Shown in pieces: positions 1-8,003 of a stretch of DNA of 10,093 bases; the stretch's first letter is position 1; each line of letters begins with the position of its first letter. Under the pieces are notes generated by a model, which was given only the letters and a program-made list of their open reading frames with translations, made no database searches and was not told the origin of the DNA. The position numbers and the translations under genes are program-made. The stretch comes from Paramuribaculum sp. Lineage in GTDB: Bacteria > Bacteroidota > Bacteroidia > Bacteroidales > Muribaculaceae. The stretch is taken from NCBI GenBank assembly GCA_029051965.1, contig JAIDJZ010000114.1, forward strand, positions 1-10,093, given 5' to 3'.

Positions 1-635
1 TCCACATCCTCAACATCATCAACCAGACAATTACGGCTCCCCGCGAGGACTACAAGCCCAACGTGCCCCGCATCGTCACCATGATCATCCCGAAAGAACT
101 CATCGGCGCTGTCATCGGCCCGGGCGGAAAAGTCATCCAGGGAATCCAGGAAGAGAGCGGCGCGACCGTTTCAATCGACGAAATCGATGCCGGCGGCTAC
201 ATCGAAGTGGCAGCTTCAAACAAGGCTTCGATCGACCGCGCGTTTGAAATGATCAACGCCATTGTGGCACTTCCCGAAGAGGGCAAGACCTACAAAGGAC
301 GCGTCCGTTCAATCCTCGACTTCGGCGCATTCGTTGAATTCATGCCCGGCAAGGATGGTCTTCTCCACATCTCGGAAATCTCATGGGAACGTCTCCCCGA
401 CATGGCCGCATCAGGCCTCAAAGAGGGCGACGAAGTAGAAGTGAAGCTCATCGAAATCGACAAGAAAACCGGCAAATACCGCCTGTCGATGCGTGCTCTT
501 CAGCCGAAACCGGAAGGTTACGTGGAACGCGAACGCGCTCCGCGCGGCGAGCGCCCCAACCGCGAACGCGGACCCCGTCGCGACGGCGACCGTCCCCGCC
601 GCGAGCACCGCGCACCGCGTGAGAACAAAGACTAA
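1..635 (+). CDS. pnp: Polynucleotide phosphorylase, C-terminal part (5' end outside window)
   Basis: PNPase degrades RNA 3' to 5' by phosphorolysis and works in cytoplasmic mRNA turnover. The frame is open from base 3, so the gene enters from the left; the GTG at 63 is an internal Val codon, not a start, because the residues before it (including A-P-R-E-D-Y) continue the usual PNPase linker. About 210 residues are visible. The KH RNA-binding domain spans roughly bases 63-270, with its GxxG loop (Gly-Pro-Gly-Gly) at 117-128. An S1 RNA-binding domain follows (about 273-500; motifs DFGAFVEF and GLLHISEIS). The last 37 residues are an Arg-rich, low-complexity tail with 13 arginines, which may help bind RNA. 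The two RNase PH-like catalytic domains lie outside the window. A strong terminator follows 31 nt after the stop. The KH-S1 order after this linker makes the identification very secure. Confidence 0.97.
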   Translation, partial: HILNIINQTITAPREDYKPNVPRIVTMIIPKELIGAVIGPGGKVIQGIQEESGATVSIDEIDAGGYIEVAASNKASIDRAFEMINAIVALPEEGKTYKGRVRSILDFGAFVEFMPGKDGLLHISEISWERLPDMAASGLKEGDEVEVKLIEIDKKTGKYRLSMRALQPKPEGYVERERAPRGERPNRERGPRRDGDRPRREHRAPRENKD

Positions 636-666
636 GCCATAGCAATCAGACAGAATTGCTATTTGT

Positions 667-698
667 AAGCCGCCGAGGATCTCCCCGGCGGCTTTTTT
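667..698 (+). terminator. Intrinsic terminator of pnp
   Basis: A perfect 9-bp stem, AAGCCGCCG (667-675) with CGGCGGCTT (686-694), closes a 10-nt loop and runs into six T residues (693-698). It is a textbook Rho-independent terminator. The -33 element of the next gene's promoter begins three bases after the T run, so pnp and metY are transcribed separately. Confidence 0.92.
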
Positions 699-700
699 AT

Positions 701-732
701 TTTGGAAATAAGACAAATAGTCTATAATTTTG
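701..732 (+). promoter_or_regulatory. Bacteroidota-type promoter of metY
   Basis: TTTG at 701-704 (-33 element) and TAATTTTG at 725-732 (matches the -7 consensus TAnnTTTG) are separated by 20 nt, the normal spacing for the primary sigma factor of Bacteroidota. Transcription would begin near 737-740, leaving a leader of about 45 nt. I see no S-adenosylmethionine riboswitch in this short leader, so any methionine control would have to act at the promoter. No start site has been measured; the call rests on consensus and spacing. Confidence 0.8.
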
Positions 733-782
733 CAGCGAGATTCCGGTGAACCTCCGAAGTCACACGCCCAAAAAAACGGACT

Positions 783-2072
783 ATGAACAAGAACAAACTT
801 CATTTCGAGACACTCCAGCTTCATGTCGGACAGGAACAGCCCGACGCCACAACCGGCGCCCGCGCCGTGCCTCTTTACCAGACCACTTCATATGTATTTC
901 CCGACTCACAGCATGCCGCCGACCGATTCGCACTGACCGAACCGGGCCATATCTACGGACGACTGTCGAATCCGACCCAGGATGTATTCGAGCAGCGTAT
1001 GACAGCTCTTGAAGGGGGTGCGGGCGCTCTCGCTGTCGCAAGCGGAGCGGCAGCCATCGCTCTGACAATAGAAAACCTCGTCGGCCCGGGCGACCACATT
1101 CTCGCCGCCAACAATCTCTATGGCGGGACATCGAATCTGATCGCCAACACTTTCGGACCGCGCGGCATTGACCACACATTTGTCGACGTGAGCGACTTCG
1201 AGGCCGTCGAAAAAGCGATCCGTCCCGAAACGCGGCTTCTTTTCGTCGAGACGTTCGGAAATCCGAACTGCGACGTGACCGACATTGACACGCTGGCTGC
1301 GATTGCCCGACGCCACAACATTCCGCTGGTTGTCGACAACACGTTCGCCACACCGTTTCTCATGCGTCCGATCGAACACGGAGCGGACATCGTGGTCCAT
1401 TCGGCAACCAAATTCATAGGCGGTCACGGGACTACGCTCGGGGGTGTCATCATAGACAGCGGCCGGTTTGACTGGAAAGGTTCAGCGGAGAAATATCCGA
1501 CGCTCGCCAAACCGGACCCGAACTATCACGGAGCCGTGTTTGCCGACATCGCTCCCGAAGCACCCTTTGTCACACGCATCCGTGCGGTCATCCTCCGCGA
1601 CACCGGCGCGGCGCTGTCGCCTTTCAACGCATTCATGCTCCTGCAGGGCACCGAAACGCTGTCGCTTCGCGTCGAACGCCATGTCGAAAACGCGGTGCGC
1701 ATAGCCCAATACCTCGCCTCACATCCTAAGATCAGAAAGGTCAACCATCCGTCGCTTCCGGACCATCCCGACCACGAACTCTATGCGCGTCTCTACCCCA
1801 ACGGCGGAGGAAGCATTTTCACAGTCGAGATCGAGGGCGGACGTGAAGAGGCATGGCGGTTCATCGACTCACTTGAGATCTTCTCGCTGCTTGCCAATGT
1901 GGCAGATGTGAAAAGCCTTGTCATCCATCCCGCCACAACCACCCACTCCCAGCTCAATGAAGAGGAGCTCAGGAACCAGCACATCACCCCGTCGACGGTG
2001 CGTCTCAGCATCGGCTGCGAACATGCCGACGACCTGATCGCCGATCTCGAACAGGCACTCGACCGGATCTGA
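783..2072 (+). CDS. metY: O-acetylhomoserine sulfhydrylase (O-acetylhomoserine aminocarboxypropyltransferase)
   Basis: A PLP enzyme of the Cys/Met metabolism family. It joins O-acetylhomoserine with sulfide to give homocysteine and acetate, the direct sulfhydrylation route to methionine, in the cytoplasm. The protein has 429 residues, the length typical of MetY rather than MetB or MetC (about 380-400), and opens with the MetY-like HFETLQLHVGQE. Visible active-site features are Y58-G-R60 (phosphate contact from the neighbouring subunit), D185 in VVDNTF (pyridine nitrogen) and K210 in HSATKFIGGHG (Schiff-base lysine). The substrate-carboxylate region RLSIGCE lies near residue 407. The ATG at 783 matches the usual family start. 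It has its own promoter. The 84-nt gap to mutS carries another promoter, so it is probably monocistronic. Some homologues also use O-acetylserine or methanethiol; sequence alone does not exclude this. Confidence 0.95.
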   Translation: MNKNKLHFETLQLHVGQEQPDATTGARAVPLYQTTSYVFPDSQHAADRFALTEPGHIYGRLSNPTQDVFEQRMTALEGGAGALAVASGAAAIALTIENLVGPGDHILAANNLYGGTSNLIANTFGPRGIDHTFVDVSDFEAVEKAIRPETRLLFVETFGNPNCDVTDIDTLAAIARRHNIPLVVDNTFATPFLMRPIEHGADIVVHSATKFIGGHGTTLGGVIIDSGRFDWKGSAEKYPTLAKPDPNYHGAVFADIAPEAPFVTRIRAVILRDTGAALSPFNAFMLLQGTETLSLRVERHVENAVRIAQYLASHPKIRKVNHPSLPDHPDHELYARLYPNGGGSIFTVEIEGGREEAWRFIDSLEIFSLLANVADVKSLVIHPATTTHSQLNEEELRNQHITPSTVRLSIGCEHADDLIADLEQALDRI

Positions 2073-2088
2073 GCAAAGCGAAAGAGTG

Positions 2089-2119
2089 TTGCCGCATTGA
2101 TGAAAAATGTCTAACTTTA
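2089..2119 (+). promoter_or_regulatory. Probable promoter of mutS
   Basis: TTG at 2089-2091 lies 20 nt before TAACTTTA at 2112-2119, which matches the Bacteroidota -7 box TAnnTTTG except for its last base. Transcription would start near 2124-2127, about 30 nt before the mutS ATG. The last-base mismatch suggests a moderate promoter. The -7 box sits in the loop of an inverted repeat (2101-2132). Confidence 0.5.
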
Positions 2120-2132
2120 CACGCATTTTTCA
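2101..2132. repeat. 9-bp inverted repeat around the mutS -7 box
   Basis: TGAAAAATG (2101-2109) and CATTTTTCA (2124-2132) are perfect inverted copies separated by 14 nt. The spacer contains the putative -7 box TAACTTTA. No T run follows the right arm, so this is a poor intrinsic terminator for metY. It could be an operator, a weak hairpin or chance in AT-rich DNA. Confidence 0.45.
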
Positions 2133-2156
2133 AAGCATAACAAAAGCCATCCGACA

Positions 2157-4790
2157 ATGGGAAAGAAAGTAGTTGAGACGCCTCTGATGAAGCAGTATTT
2201 CGAGATGAAACAGAAACATCCCGACGCCGTGCTTCTTTTCCGTGTCGGCGACTTCTACGAAACTTTCTGCGACGATGCCATCGCGGCTTCCGAGATTCTC
2301 GGGATCACGCTGACGCGGCGTGCCAACGGATCGGCACAGTCCGTCGAACTGGCGGGCTTTCCCCACCATGCGCTCGACACCTACCTTCCGAAGCTTGTCA
2401 GAGCAGGCAAGAGGGTGGCTATCTGCGAACAGCTCGAGGACCCGAAACTCACAAAGAAGCTCGTCAAGAGAGGGATCACCGAGCTGGTCACTCCCGGCGT
2501 CGCAGTCAATGACAACATCCTCGACCACCGGGAAAACAACTTTCTTGCGGCGATACACATCACCCGCAGCCTCTGGGGCATCGCCTTCCTCGACATTTCG
2601 ACCGGCGAGTTCCTCGCAGCGGAAGGCGCCCCGGACTACGTCGAGAAGCTCCTGACCAAGTTCGCCCCGAAAGAGGTTCTGGTCGAAAGGGGAAAGAAAC
2701 GTGACTTCGAGCAGTCGATAGCGACCCGCTATCTCAACTTCGAACTCGACGACTGGATCTTCACCGAAGCGACAGCCCTTGACCGGCTTCTGAAGCAGTT
2801 CGAGACAGGCTCTCTGAAGGGCTTCGGCATCGACCGCCAGACCAACGCGGTCATCGCCGCAGGTGCGATACTCCACTATCTCGATCTGACCAACCATAAA
2901 CGCACAAGCCATATCACGTCGATCGGCCGCATAGAAGAGGACCGCTACGTGCGCCTCGACGATTTCACGGTCCGCAACCTTGAGCTTGTCGAATCGATGG
3001 CCCATGACGGGAAGAGCCTTCTTAATGTCATCGACCGGACAGTCAGCCCGATGGGAGCGCGTCTGATGAGACGATGGATTCTGTTTCCGCTGAAAGATGC
3101 GGCCGCCATCAACTCGCGTCTGGATGTCGTCGAGTATTTCTTCCGCAATCCGGGCGAGCGCGACGAAGTCAGAAGCTCACTGGAGCAGACCGGCGACATG
3201 GAACGCCTCATCTCGAAAGCCGCAGTCGGCCGCATCACTCCTCGCGAACTCGTTCAGCTTCGCAAATCGCTCGAAACGATTGTCCCGATCAAGGCAATCT
3301 GCGAGGGAGCAGGCGACGAGACCCTTTCGGCTATAGGCGAACAGCTCAATCCATGTTCGGGTATCCGCGACAGAATCGCGCGGGAGATCATCGAAGACGC
3401 CCCGATAGCCCTGAACCGCGGCACAGTGTTCCGCGAAGGTGTCGACGCCGAGCTTGACGAACTTCGCCACATCGCCTACTCCGGCAAGGACTATCTGATG
3501 CAGCTGCAGGCGCGTGAAAGCCAGGCTACGGGCATCACGAGCCTCAAAATCGGCTTCAACAATGTTTTCGGCTACTATATCGAGGTCACCAACACCCATA
3601 AGGAGAAAGTTCCGGCGGAATGGGTAAGAAAACAGACCCTTGTCAATGCCGAACGGTATATCACCCAGGAGCTCAAGGAATATGAGGAAAAGATTCTGGG
3701 CGCACAGGAAAAGATCGCGGCCATCGAGGCGCGACTCTATGCATCGCTTGTCAGCGCGGTAACGCAATATGTCCAGGCAATTCTGCTCGACTCGTCACTT
3801 CTGGCACGTCTTGACTGCCTGCTCGCGTTCACCCGGGCCGCTCTAGAGAACCGCTACAACCGTCCGGTCGTCGACACGTCGCTGGAAATCGAGATCATCG
3901 AGGGACGCCATCCGGTCATCGAGCGAGAGCTGCCTGCCGGCGAACCATACATCACCAACACCGTCAGACTGTCGAACTCCGGGACTCAGATAATGATGAT
4001 CACGGGGCCGAACATGTCGGGCAAGTCGGCGCTTCTGCGTCAGACGGCACTCAACGTTCTGATGGCCCAGATCGGCTGCTTTGTGGCTGCGGAGAGCGCA
4101 CATATAGGCGTTGTGGACAAAATCTTCACGCGTGTCGGCGCAAGCGACAACATCTCCCACGGCGAATCGACCTTCATGGTCGAGATGAACGAGGCGGCAT
4201 CGATCCTCAACAATATGAGCGAACGCTCTCTGATCCTGTTCGACGAACTCGGGCGAGGCACGTCGACCTACGACGGCATCTCAATCGCCTGGGCAATCGT
4301 CGAACATATCCACAACTACCGCAGGATTCATCCGAAGACCCTCTTCGCCACCCATTATCACGAGCTCAACGACATGGAAGCATCGTTCGAGAGGATCGAG
4401 AACTATAATGTCTCGGTCAAGGAATCGGGCAACAGGGTCGTGTTCCTCCGCAAACTGGTCAAGGGAGGGTCTGCACACTCGTTCGGAATACATGTAGCGA
4501 AGCTTGCGGGTATGCCATCGACCATCGTCAAGCGTGCGGACAGCGTGCTGGCCGACCTCGAGAAGGTGAGAGGCAACGACAACGATGAAGATCGCGGGAA
4601 CGGCCCGCGGGTGAAACCGGCGAAGGTCGAAGACAAAGGAGTTCAGATGTCGTTCTTCCAGCTCGACGATCCGGTACTGAGCCAGATCCGCGACGAGATA
4701 ATCGGGATCGACATCAATAATCTGACTCCGGTCGCTGCGCTCAACAAACTCAACCAGATACGCTCCATTCTGACAGGAAAAAACCAATAA
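2157..4790 (+). CDS. mutS: DNA mismatch repair protein MutS
   Basis: MutS recognises base mismatches and small loops and, using ATP, recruits MutL to begin repair. The 877-residue length is typical of MutS1. The mismatch-reading Phe-x-Glu motif is F33-Y-E35 in [10 protein letters not shown]. Connector, lever and clamp regions follow to about residue 570. The ATPase has a Walker A GPNMSGKS at 617-624, the STFMVEM segment at 671-677, a Walker B ending in D696-E697, and the ATHYHEL switch histidine region near 731-737. The C-terminal part has an acidic, low-complexity linker (about 805-828), then QMSFF at 830-834, which resembles the beta-clamp-binding motif of bacterial MutS, then a conserved helical tail ([17 protein letters not shown]). 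The FxE motif rules out MutS2. No lesion is visible. The aminotransferase gene starts 15 nt downstream, probably on the same transcript. Confidence 0.98.
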   Translation: MGKKVVETPLMKQYFEMKQKHPDAVLLFRVGDFYETFCDDAIAASEILGITLTRRANGSAQSVELAGFPHHALDTYLPKLVRAGKRVAICEQLEDPKLTKKLVKRGITELVTPGVAVNDNILDHRENNFLAAIHITRSLWGIAFLDISTGEFLAAEGAPDYVEKLLTKFAPKEVLVERGKKRDFEQSIATRYLNFELDDWIFTEATALDRLLKQFETGSLKGFGIDRQTNAVIAAGAILHYLDLTNHKRTSHITSIGRIEEDRYVRLDDFTVRNLELVESMAHDGKSLLNVIDRTVSPMGARLMRRWILFPLKDAAAINSRLDVVEYFFRNPGERDEVRSSLEQTGDMERLISKAAVGRITPRELVQLRKSLETIVPIKAICEGAGDETLSAIGEQLNPCSGIRDRIAREIIEDAPIALNRGTVFREGVDAELDELRHIAYSGKDYLMQLQARESQATGITSLKIGFNNVFGYYIEVTNTHKEKVPAEWVRKQTLVNAERYITQELKEYEEKILGAQEKIAAIEARLYASLVSAVTQYVQAILLDSSLLARLDCLLAFTRAALENRYNRPVVDTSLEIEIIEGRHPVIERELPAGEPYITNTVRLSNSGTQIMMITGPNMSGKSALLRQTALNVLMAQIGCFVAAESAHIGVVDKIFTRVGASDNISHGESTFMVEMNEAASILNNMSERSLILFDELGRGTSTYDGISIAWAIVEHIHNYRRIHPKTLFATHYHELNDMEASFERIENYNVSVKESGNRVVFLRKLVKGGSAHSFGIHVAKLAGMPSTIVKRADSVLADLEKVRGNDNDEDRGNGPRVKPAKVEDKGVQMSFFQLDDPVLSQIRDEIIGIDINNLTPVAALNKLNQIRSILTGKNQ

Positions 4791-4805
4791 ACCATTATAA
4801 TAATT

Positions 4806-6002
4806 ATGCTTCAGATTTCTCAAAGGATCAATTCGCTGGCAGCTTCGGCAACGCTTGCAATGTCGCAGCGCAGCAACGAACTCCGCGCCCGCGGTGTCGA
4901 CGTCATCAACCTTTCGGTCGGCGAACCAGATTTCAACACACCCGACTTCATCAAGGACGCAGCCAAGAAGGCCATCGACGAGAATTTCACATTCTATTCT
5001 CCGGTTGCCGGCTACATGTCGCTTCGCAAAGCTATCTGCGAGAATCTGAAGGCAACGGAAGGTGTTGAGTTCCAGCCGGAACAGATTGTTGTTTCGGGCG
5101 GGGCGAAGCAGGCACTGTGTAATGTCATACTGTCGACAATCAATCCGGGCGACGAGGTTGTCATCCCGACTCCGGCATGGGTAAGCTATGTCGAGATGGT
5201 CAAACTGGCGGAAGGAGTCACAGTTACAGTTCCTGCAACGATCGAGCAGGATTTCAAGATCACTCCGGCCCAGCTCCGCGAGGCGATCACTCCGCGAACA
5301 CGCATGGTTCTCATCTGCTCGCCATCGAACCCGACCGGTTCGGTCTATACGCGAGAGGAGCTCGAGGGCCTTGTCGATGTTCTGAAGGATTATCCTCAGA
5401 TCATCGTTCTATCCGACGAGATCTACCGTCATATCAATTTCACAGGAAGCTATACGTCAATGGCTACGTTCAAGGAGATCGCCGACCGTACGGTTGTGAT
5501 CAACGGTGTTTCGAAAGCTTATGCCATGACAGGCTGGCGTATAGGATTCATGGCAGGACCATCGGCAATCGCCAAGGCCTGCACCAAGCTCCAGGGTCAG
5601 TACACCTCGGGGCCGTCGTCGATCGCTCAGAAAGCAGCAGAAGCGGCCTACACGGGCCCGCAGGAGTGCGTCGAGGATATGAGAAAGGCATTCGAGCGCC
5701 GCAGGGATCTCGTTGTCGAACTGGCCTCGCAGATTCCTGGTCTGAAGGTCAACAAGCCTCAGGGAGCTTTCTATCTCTTCCCGGAGGTGTCCTCGTTCTT
5801 CGGCAAGCGATTCGGCGAGAGAGTGATCAAAGACAGCGCCGATCTGACGATGTATCTTCTTGAGGAGGCTCATGTCGCGACAGTAGACGGCGCGGCCTTC
5901 TGTCTTCCGGGCTATATCCGCCTGAGCTATGCGACTTCAGACGAACTGATCAAAGAGGCTCTCAGACGCATTGCAAACGCGCTTGCCGCACTTACGGACT
6001 GA
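4806..6002 (+). CDS. aspC: Class I PLP aspartate aminotransferase (1-beta type)
   Basis: Transfers the amino group between aspartate and 2-oxoglutarate, giving oxaloacetate and glutamate; it feeds aspartate-family amino acid synthesis in the cytoplasm. The 398-residue length is normal. Fold-type I hallmarks are NLSVGEPDF (35-43), W125 beside the cofactor, N175 in SPSNPTG, D204 and Y207 in SDEIY, Schiff-base K237 in GVSKAYAMTGWR, R245, and R372 in IRLSYA, which binds the substrate alpha-carboxylate. The sequence belongs with the Thermus-like 1-beta group rather than E. coli AspC, so the symbol is by function. Some members of this group also transaminate prephenate; whether this one does is not decided here. 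It follows mutS by 15 nt with no promoter or terminator between. After the stop there is only a weak 4-bp hairpin (ACGG/CCGT, 5994-6010) before a T-rich run. Confidence 0.93.
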   Translation: MLQISQRINSLAASATLAMSQRSNELRARGVDVINLSVGEPDFNTPDFIKDAAKKAIDENFTFYSPVAGYMSLRKAICENLKATEGVEFQPEQIVVSGGAKQALCNVILSTINPGDEVVIPTPAWVSYVEMVKLAEGVTVTVPATIEQDFKITPAQLREAITPRTRMVLICSPSNPTGSVYTREELEGLVDVLKDYPQIIVLSDEIYRHINFTGSYTSMATFKEIADRTVVINGVSKAYAMTGWRIGFMAGPSAIAKACTKLQGQYTSGPSSIAQKAAEAAYTGPQECVEDMRKAFERRRDLVVELASQIPGLKVNKPQGAFYLFPEVSSFFGKRFGERVIKDSADLTMYLLEEAHVATVDGAAFCLPGYIRLSYATSDELIKEALRRIANALAALTD

Positions 6003-6032
6003 GGAACCGTTTATTTTTGACAATAAGGAAGC

Positions 6033-6060
6033 TTTGAATCATTTTTTTTAGCTACTTTTG
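6033..6060 (+). promoter_or_regulatory. Probable promoter of korAB
   Basis: TACTTTTG at 6053-6060 is a perfect match to the Bacteroidota -7 box TAnnTTTG. The nearest upstream TTTG (6033-6036) is only 16 nt away instead of about 20, so the -33 assignment is uncertain. Eight T residues (6042-6049) fill part of the spacer. Transcription would start near 6066, giving a leader of about 85 nt. The leader is GC-rich at 6071-6095 (CAGCCG occurs twice) and A-rich after that. No known riboswitch was recognised. Confidence 0.6.
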
Positions 6061-6149
6061 CCGAGACGACCAGCCGCGCCAAAGCAGCCGGCCGCCATTG
6101 AAGGAAAACAAATCTTAGACATACCATTACCATACAACACTCAATTCCC

Positions 6150-7997
6150 ATGTTAGCAGAAACAAGCGTCAAGACCATGGAGAAAGTTGTCATTCGCTTT
6201 TCCGGCGATTCCGGCGACGGAATGCAGCTGGTCGGCAACATTTTCACTAATGTTTCGGCAGGTTTAGGAAACGAAGTTTCGACGTTTCCCGACTATCCGG
6301 CCGAGATCCGCGCTCCGCAAGGTTCGCTCGGAGGCGTTTCGGGGTTTCAGGTGAGCGTCGGAACAGACGTCCACACACCCGGAGACAAATGTGACGTACT
6401 CGTGGCCATGAATCCGGCGGCACTCAAACAGAATGTGCGCCATCTGAAACACGGCGGTGTGATCATCGCCGACGTAGATTCGTTCAAGGCGAGCGATCTG
6501 GAAAAAGCCAAGTTCACGACAGATGATCCGTTTGCAGAGCTGGGCCTCAACAAGGACAATGTCCTTCTTGTGCCTGTCACGACTCTGACCAAAGCGGCAC
6601 TTGCGGACAGCGGGCTTGATAACAAGGCAGTCACGAAATGCCGTAACTTCCTTGCGCTCGGCCTTGTCTGCTGGCTGTTCGACCGCCCGATGGACAGCGT
6701 CGATCACTTCATCAAGAAGAAGTTCGCGCGTAAGCCGGCGATCTATGAGGCGAACTCGAAGGTTCTCCGTGCGGGTTACGACTATGGGGCAAACAGCCAT
6801 GCATCGGTATCGACCTACCGCATCGAGACCAAAGAGGCCCGCAAGGGAATCTATACAGACATCAACGGAAACACCGCCACGGCGTGGGGTCTGATCATGG
6901 CATCGGAGAAGAGCGGTCGTCCGCTGTTTCTGGGAAGCTATCCGATCACACCGGCCACAGATATTCTCCATGAACTCGCAAAGCGAAAAGACCTCGGGGT
7001 CAAAGCTGTGCAGATGGAGGACGAGATCGCCGGAGTTTGCTCGGCCATCGGCGCGTCATTTGCAGGCAACCTTGCTGTCACGTCGACCTCCGGACCGGGG
7101 CTTGCACTGAAGAGCGAGGGTATCGGTCTGGCAGTGATGGCCGAACTTCCGCTGGTCATCATTGATGTGCAGCGCGGCGGCCCGTCGACCGGCCTTCCGA
7201 CGAAGACCGAACAGACCGACCTGCTTCAGGCACTCTACGGCCGCAACGGCGAATCACCGGTTGCCGTCGTGGCCCCGGCCTCACCGACCGACTGCTTCAA
7301 AATGGCATTTGAGGCCGCGCGTATCGCCATCGAGCATATGACGCCAGTGATCCTTCTGACGGATGCCTTTATCGGCAATGGTTCGTCGGCATGGCGCATT
7401 CCAGAGGCAGAGGAGTATCCGGCGATTGTCCCTCCCTATGTCACGGAAGAGCAGCTTGAAGGCGGCTGGCAGCCCTATGAACGCTGCGAGGAGAACAAGG
7501 TGCGCTACTGGGCTATTCCGGGGACGAAAGGGGCTACCCACCGTCTCGGAGGTCTCGAGAAGGATTACAATACAGGGGCGCTGAGCAATGATCCTGAGAA
7601 CCACGAGAAGATGATCGAGACGCGTCGTGAGAAAATCGCGCGTATCGCCAATGATATTCCCGAACTCGAAGTCATCGGCAGCGGGGATGCAGAGGTTCTT
7701 CTTCTTGGCTGGGGAGGCACATACGGCCACCTGCGCACAGCAGCTACGGAACTGTGCCGCCAGGGAATCAAGACAGACTTCGCGCAGCTGCGCTATATCA
7801 ACCCTCTTCCTGCCAACACGGGAGATGTTCTGTCGCGCTACAAGAAGGTCATTGTCGCCGAACTGAACACAGGAATGCTTGCCGATTATCTCCAGGCACG
7901 TTTCCCGAAAACGGAGATTGCGAGAATCAACAAAATCCAAGGTCAGCCTTTCCTTGTCGAAGAGGTTGCCGAGGCAGTCAAACAACTCATTGACTAA
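6150..7997 (+). CDS. korA: 2-oxoglutarate:ferredoxin oxidoreductase, alpha subunit (gamma-alpha fusion)
   Basis: With KorB it interconverts 2-oxoglutarate plus CoA and succinyl-CoA plus CO2 using ferredoxin, a key link in anaerobic central carbon metabolism. The 615-residue protein is the fused form. A gamma domain (about 12-195) holds RFSGDSGDGMQ and the STFPDYPAEIRAPQG block. The alpha pyrimidine-binding domain starts near 240 and contains GSYPITPAT (262-270), QMEDEIAG (288-295), TSTSGPGL (311-318) and QRGGPSTGLPTKTEQTDL (341-358), all typical of this subfamily. A C-terminal transketolase-like domain (about 510-615) includes RYINPLP. The ATG at 6150 is preferred. The ATG at 6177 is also possible and would shorten the N-terminus by nine residues, but homologues usually have a short leader before the VVIRFSGDSG motif. 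Substrate choice (2-oxoglutarate over other 2-oxoacids) is inferred from subfamily resemblance. Confidence 0.94.
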   Translation: MLAETSVKTMEKVVIRFSGDSGDGMQLVGNIFTNVSAGLGNEVSTFPDYPAEIRAPQGSLGGVSGFQVSVGTDVHTPGDKCDVLVAMNPAALKQNVRHLKHGGVIIADVDSFKASDLEKAKFTTDDPFAELGLNKDNVLLVPVTTLTKAALADSGLDNKAVTKCRNFLALGLVCWLFDRPMDSVDHFIKKKFARKPAIYEANSKVLRAGYDYGANSHASVSTYRIETKEARKGIYTDINGNTATAWGLIMASEKSGRPLFLGSYPITPATDILHELAKRKDLGVKAVQMEDEIAGVCSAIGASFAGNLAVTSTSGPGLALKSEGIGLAVMAELPLVIIDVQRGGPSTGLPTKTEQTDLLQALYGRNGESPVAVVAPASPTDCFKMAFEAARIAIEHMTPVILLTDAFIGNGSSAWRIPEAEEYPAIVPPYVTEEQLEGGWQPYERCEENKVRYWAIPGTKGATHRLGGLEKDYNTGALSNDPENHEKMIETRREKIARIANDIPELEVIGSGDAEVLLLGWGGTYGHLRTAATELCRQGIKTDFAQLRYINPLPANTGDVLSRYKKVIVAELNTGMLADYLQARFPKTEIARINKIQGQPFLVEEVAEAVKQLID

Positions 7998-8003
7998 CGA
8001 GCC

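Noticed and set aside
737..782. SAM riboswitch in the metY leader
   Set aside because: The leader is only about 45 nt after the predicted start and shows no multi-stem junction; too short for known SAM riboswitch classes with an expression platform.
411..824. Long antisense frame across the pnp 3' end and the metY leader
   Set aside because: It runs through the pnp terminator and the metY promoter and its protein looks like the reverse image of the Arg-rich codons. It is a shadow frame in GC-rich coding DNA.
2130..3005. Antisense open frame of 291 codons opposite mutS
   Set aside because: It overlaps the conserved MutS mismatch-binding and connector domains and shows no independent motif; it is a shadow frame.
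5994..6018. Possible terminator after the aspartate aminotransferase gene (ACGG/CCGT, then a T-rich run)
   Set aside because: The stem is only 4 bp with a 9-nt loop overlapping the stop codon, and the T run is interrupted. Too weak to list as a terminator.
6017..6022. TTGACA, a sigma-70-like -35 box upstream of korA
   Set aside because: No TATAAT-like -10 box lies about 17 nt downstream, and this phylum's primary sigma factor uses TTTG/TAnnTTTG instead; the TAnnTTTG at 6053 fits better.
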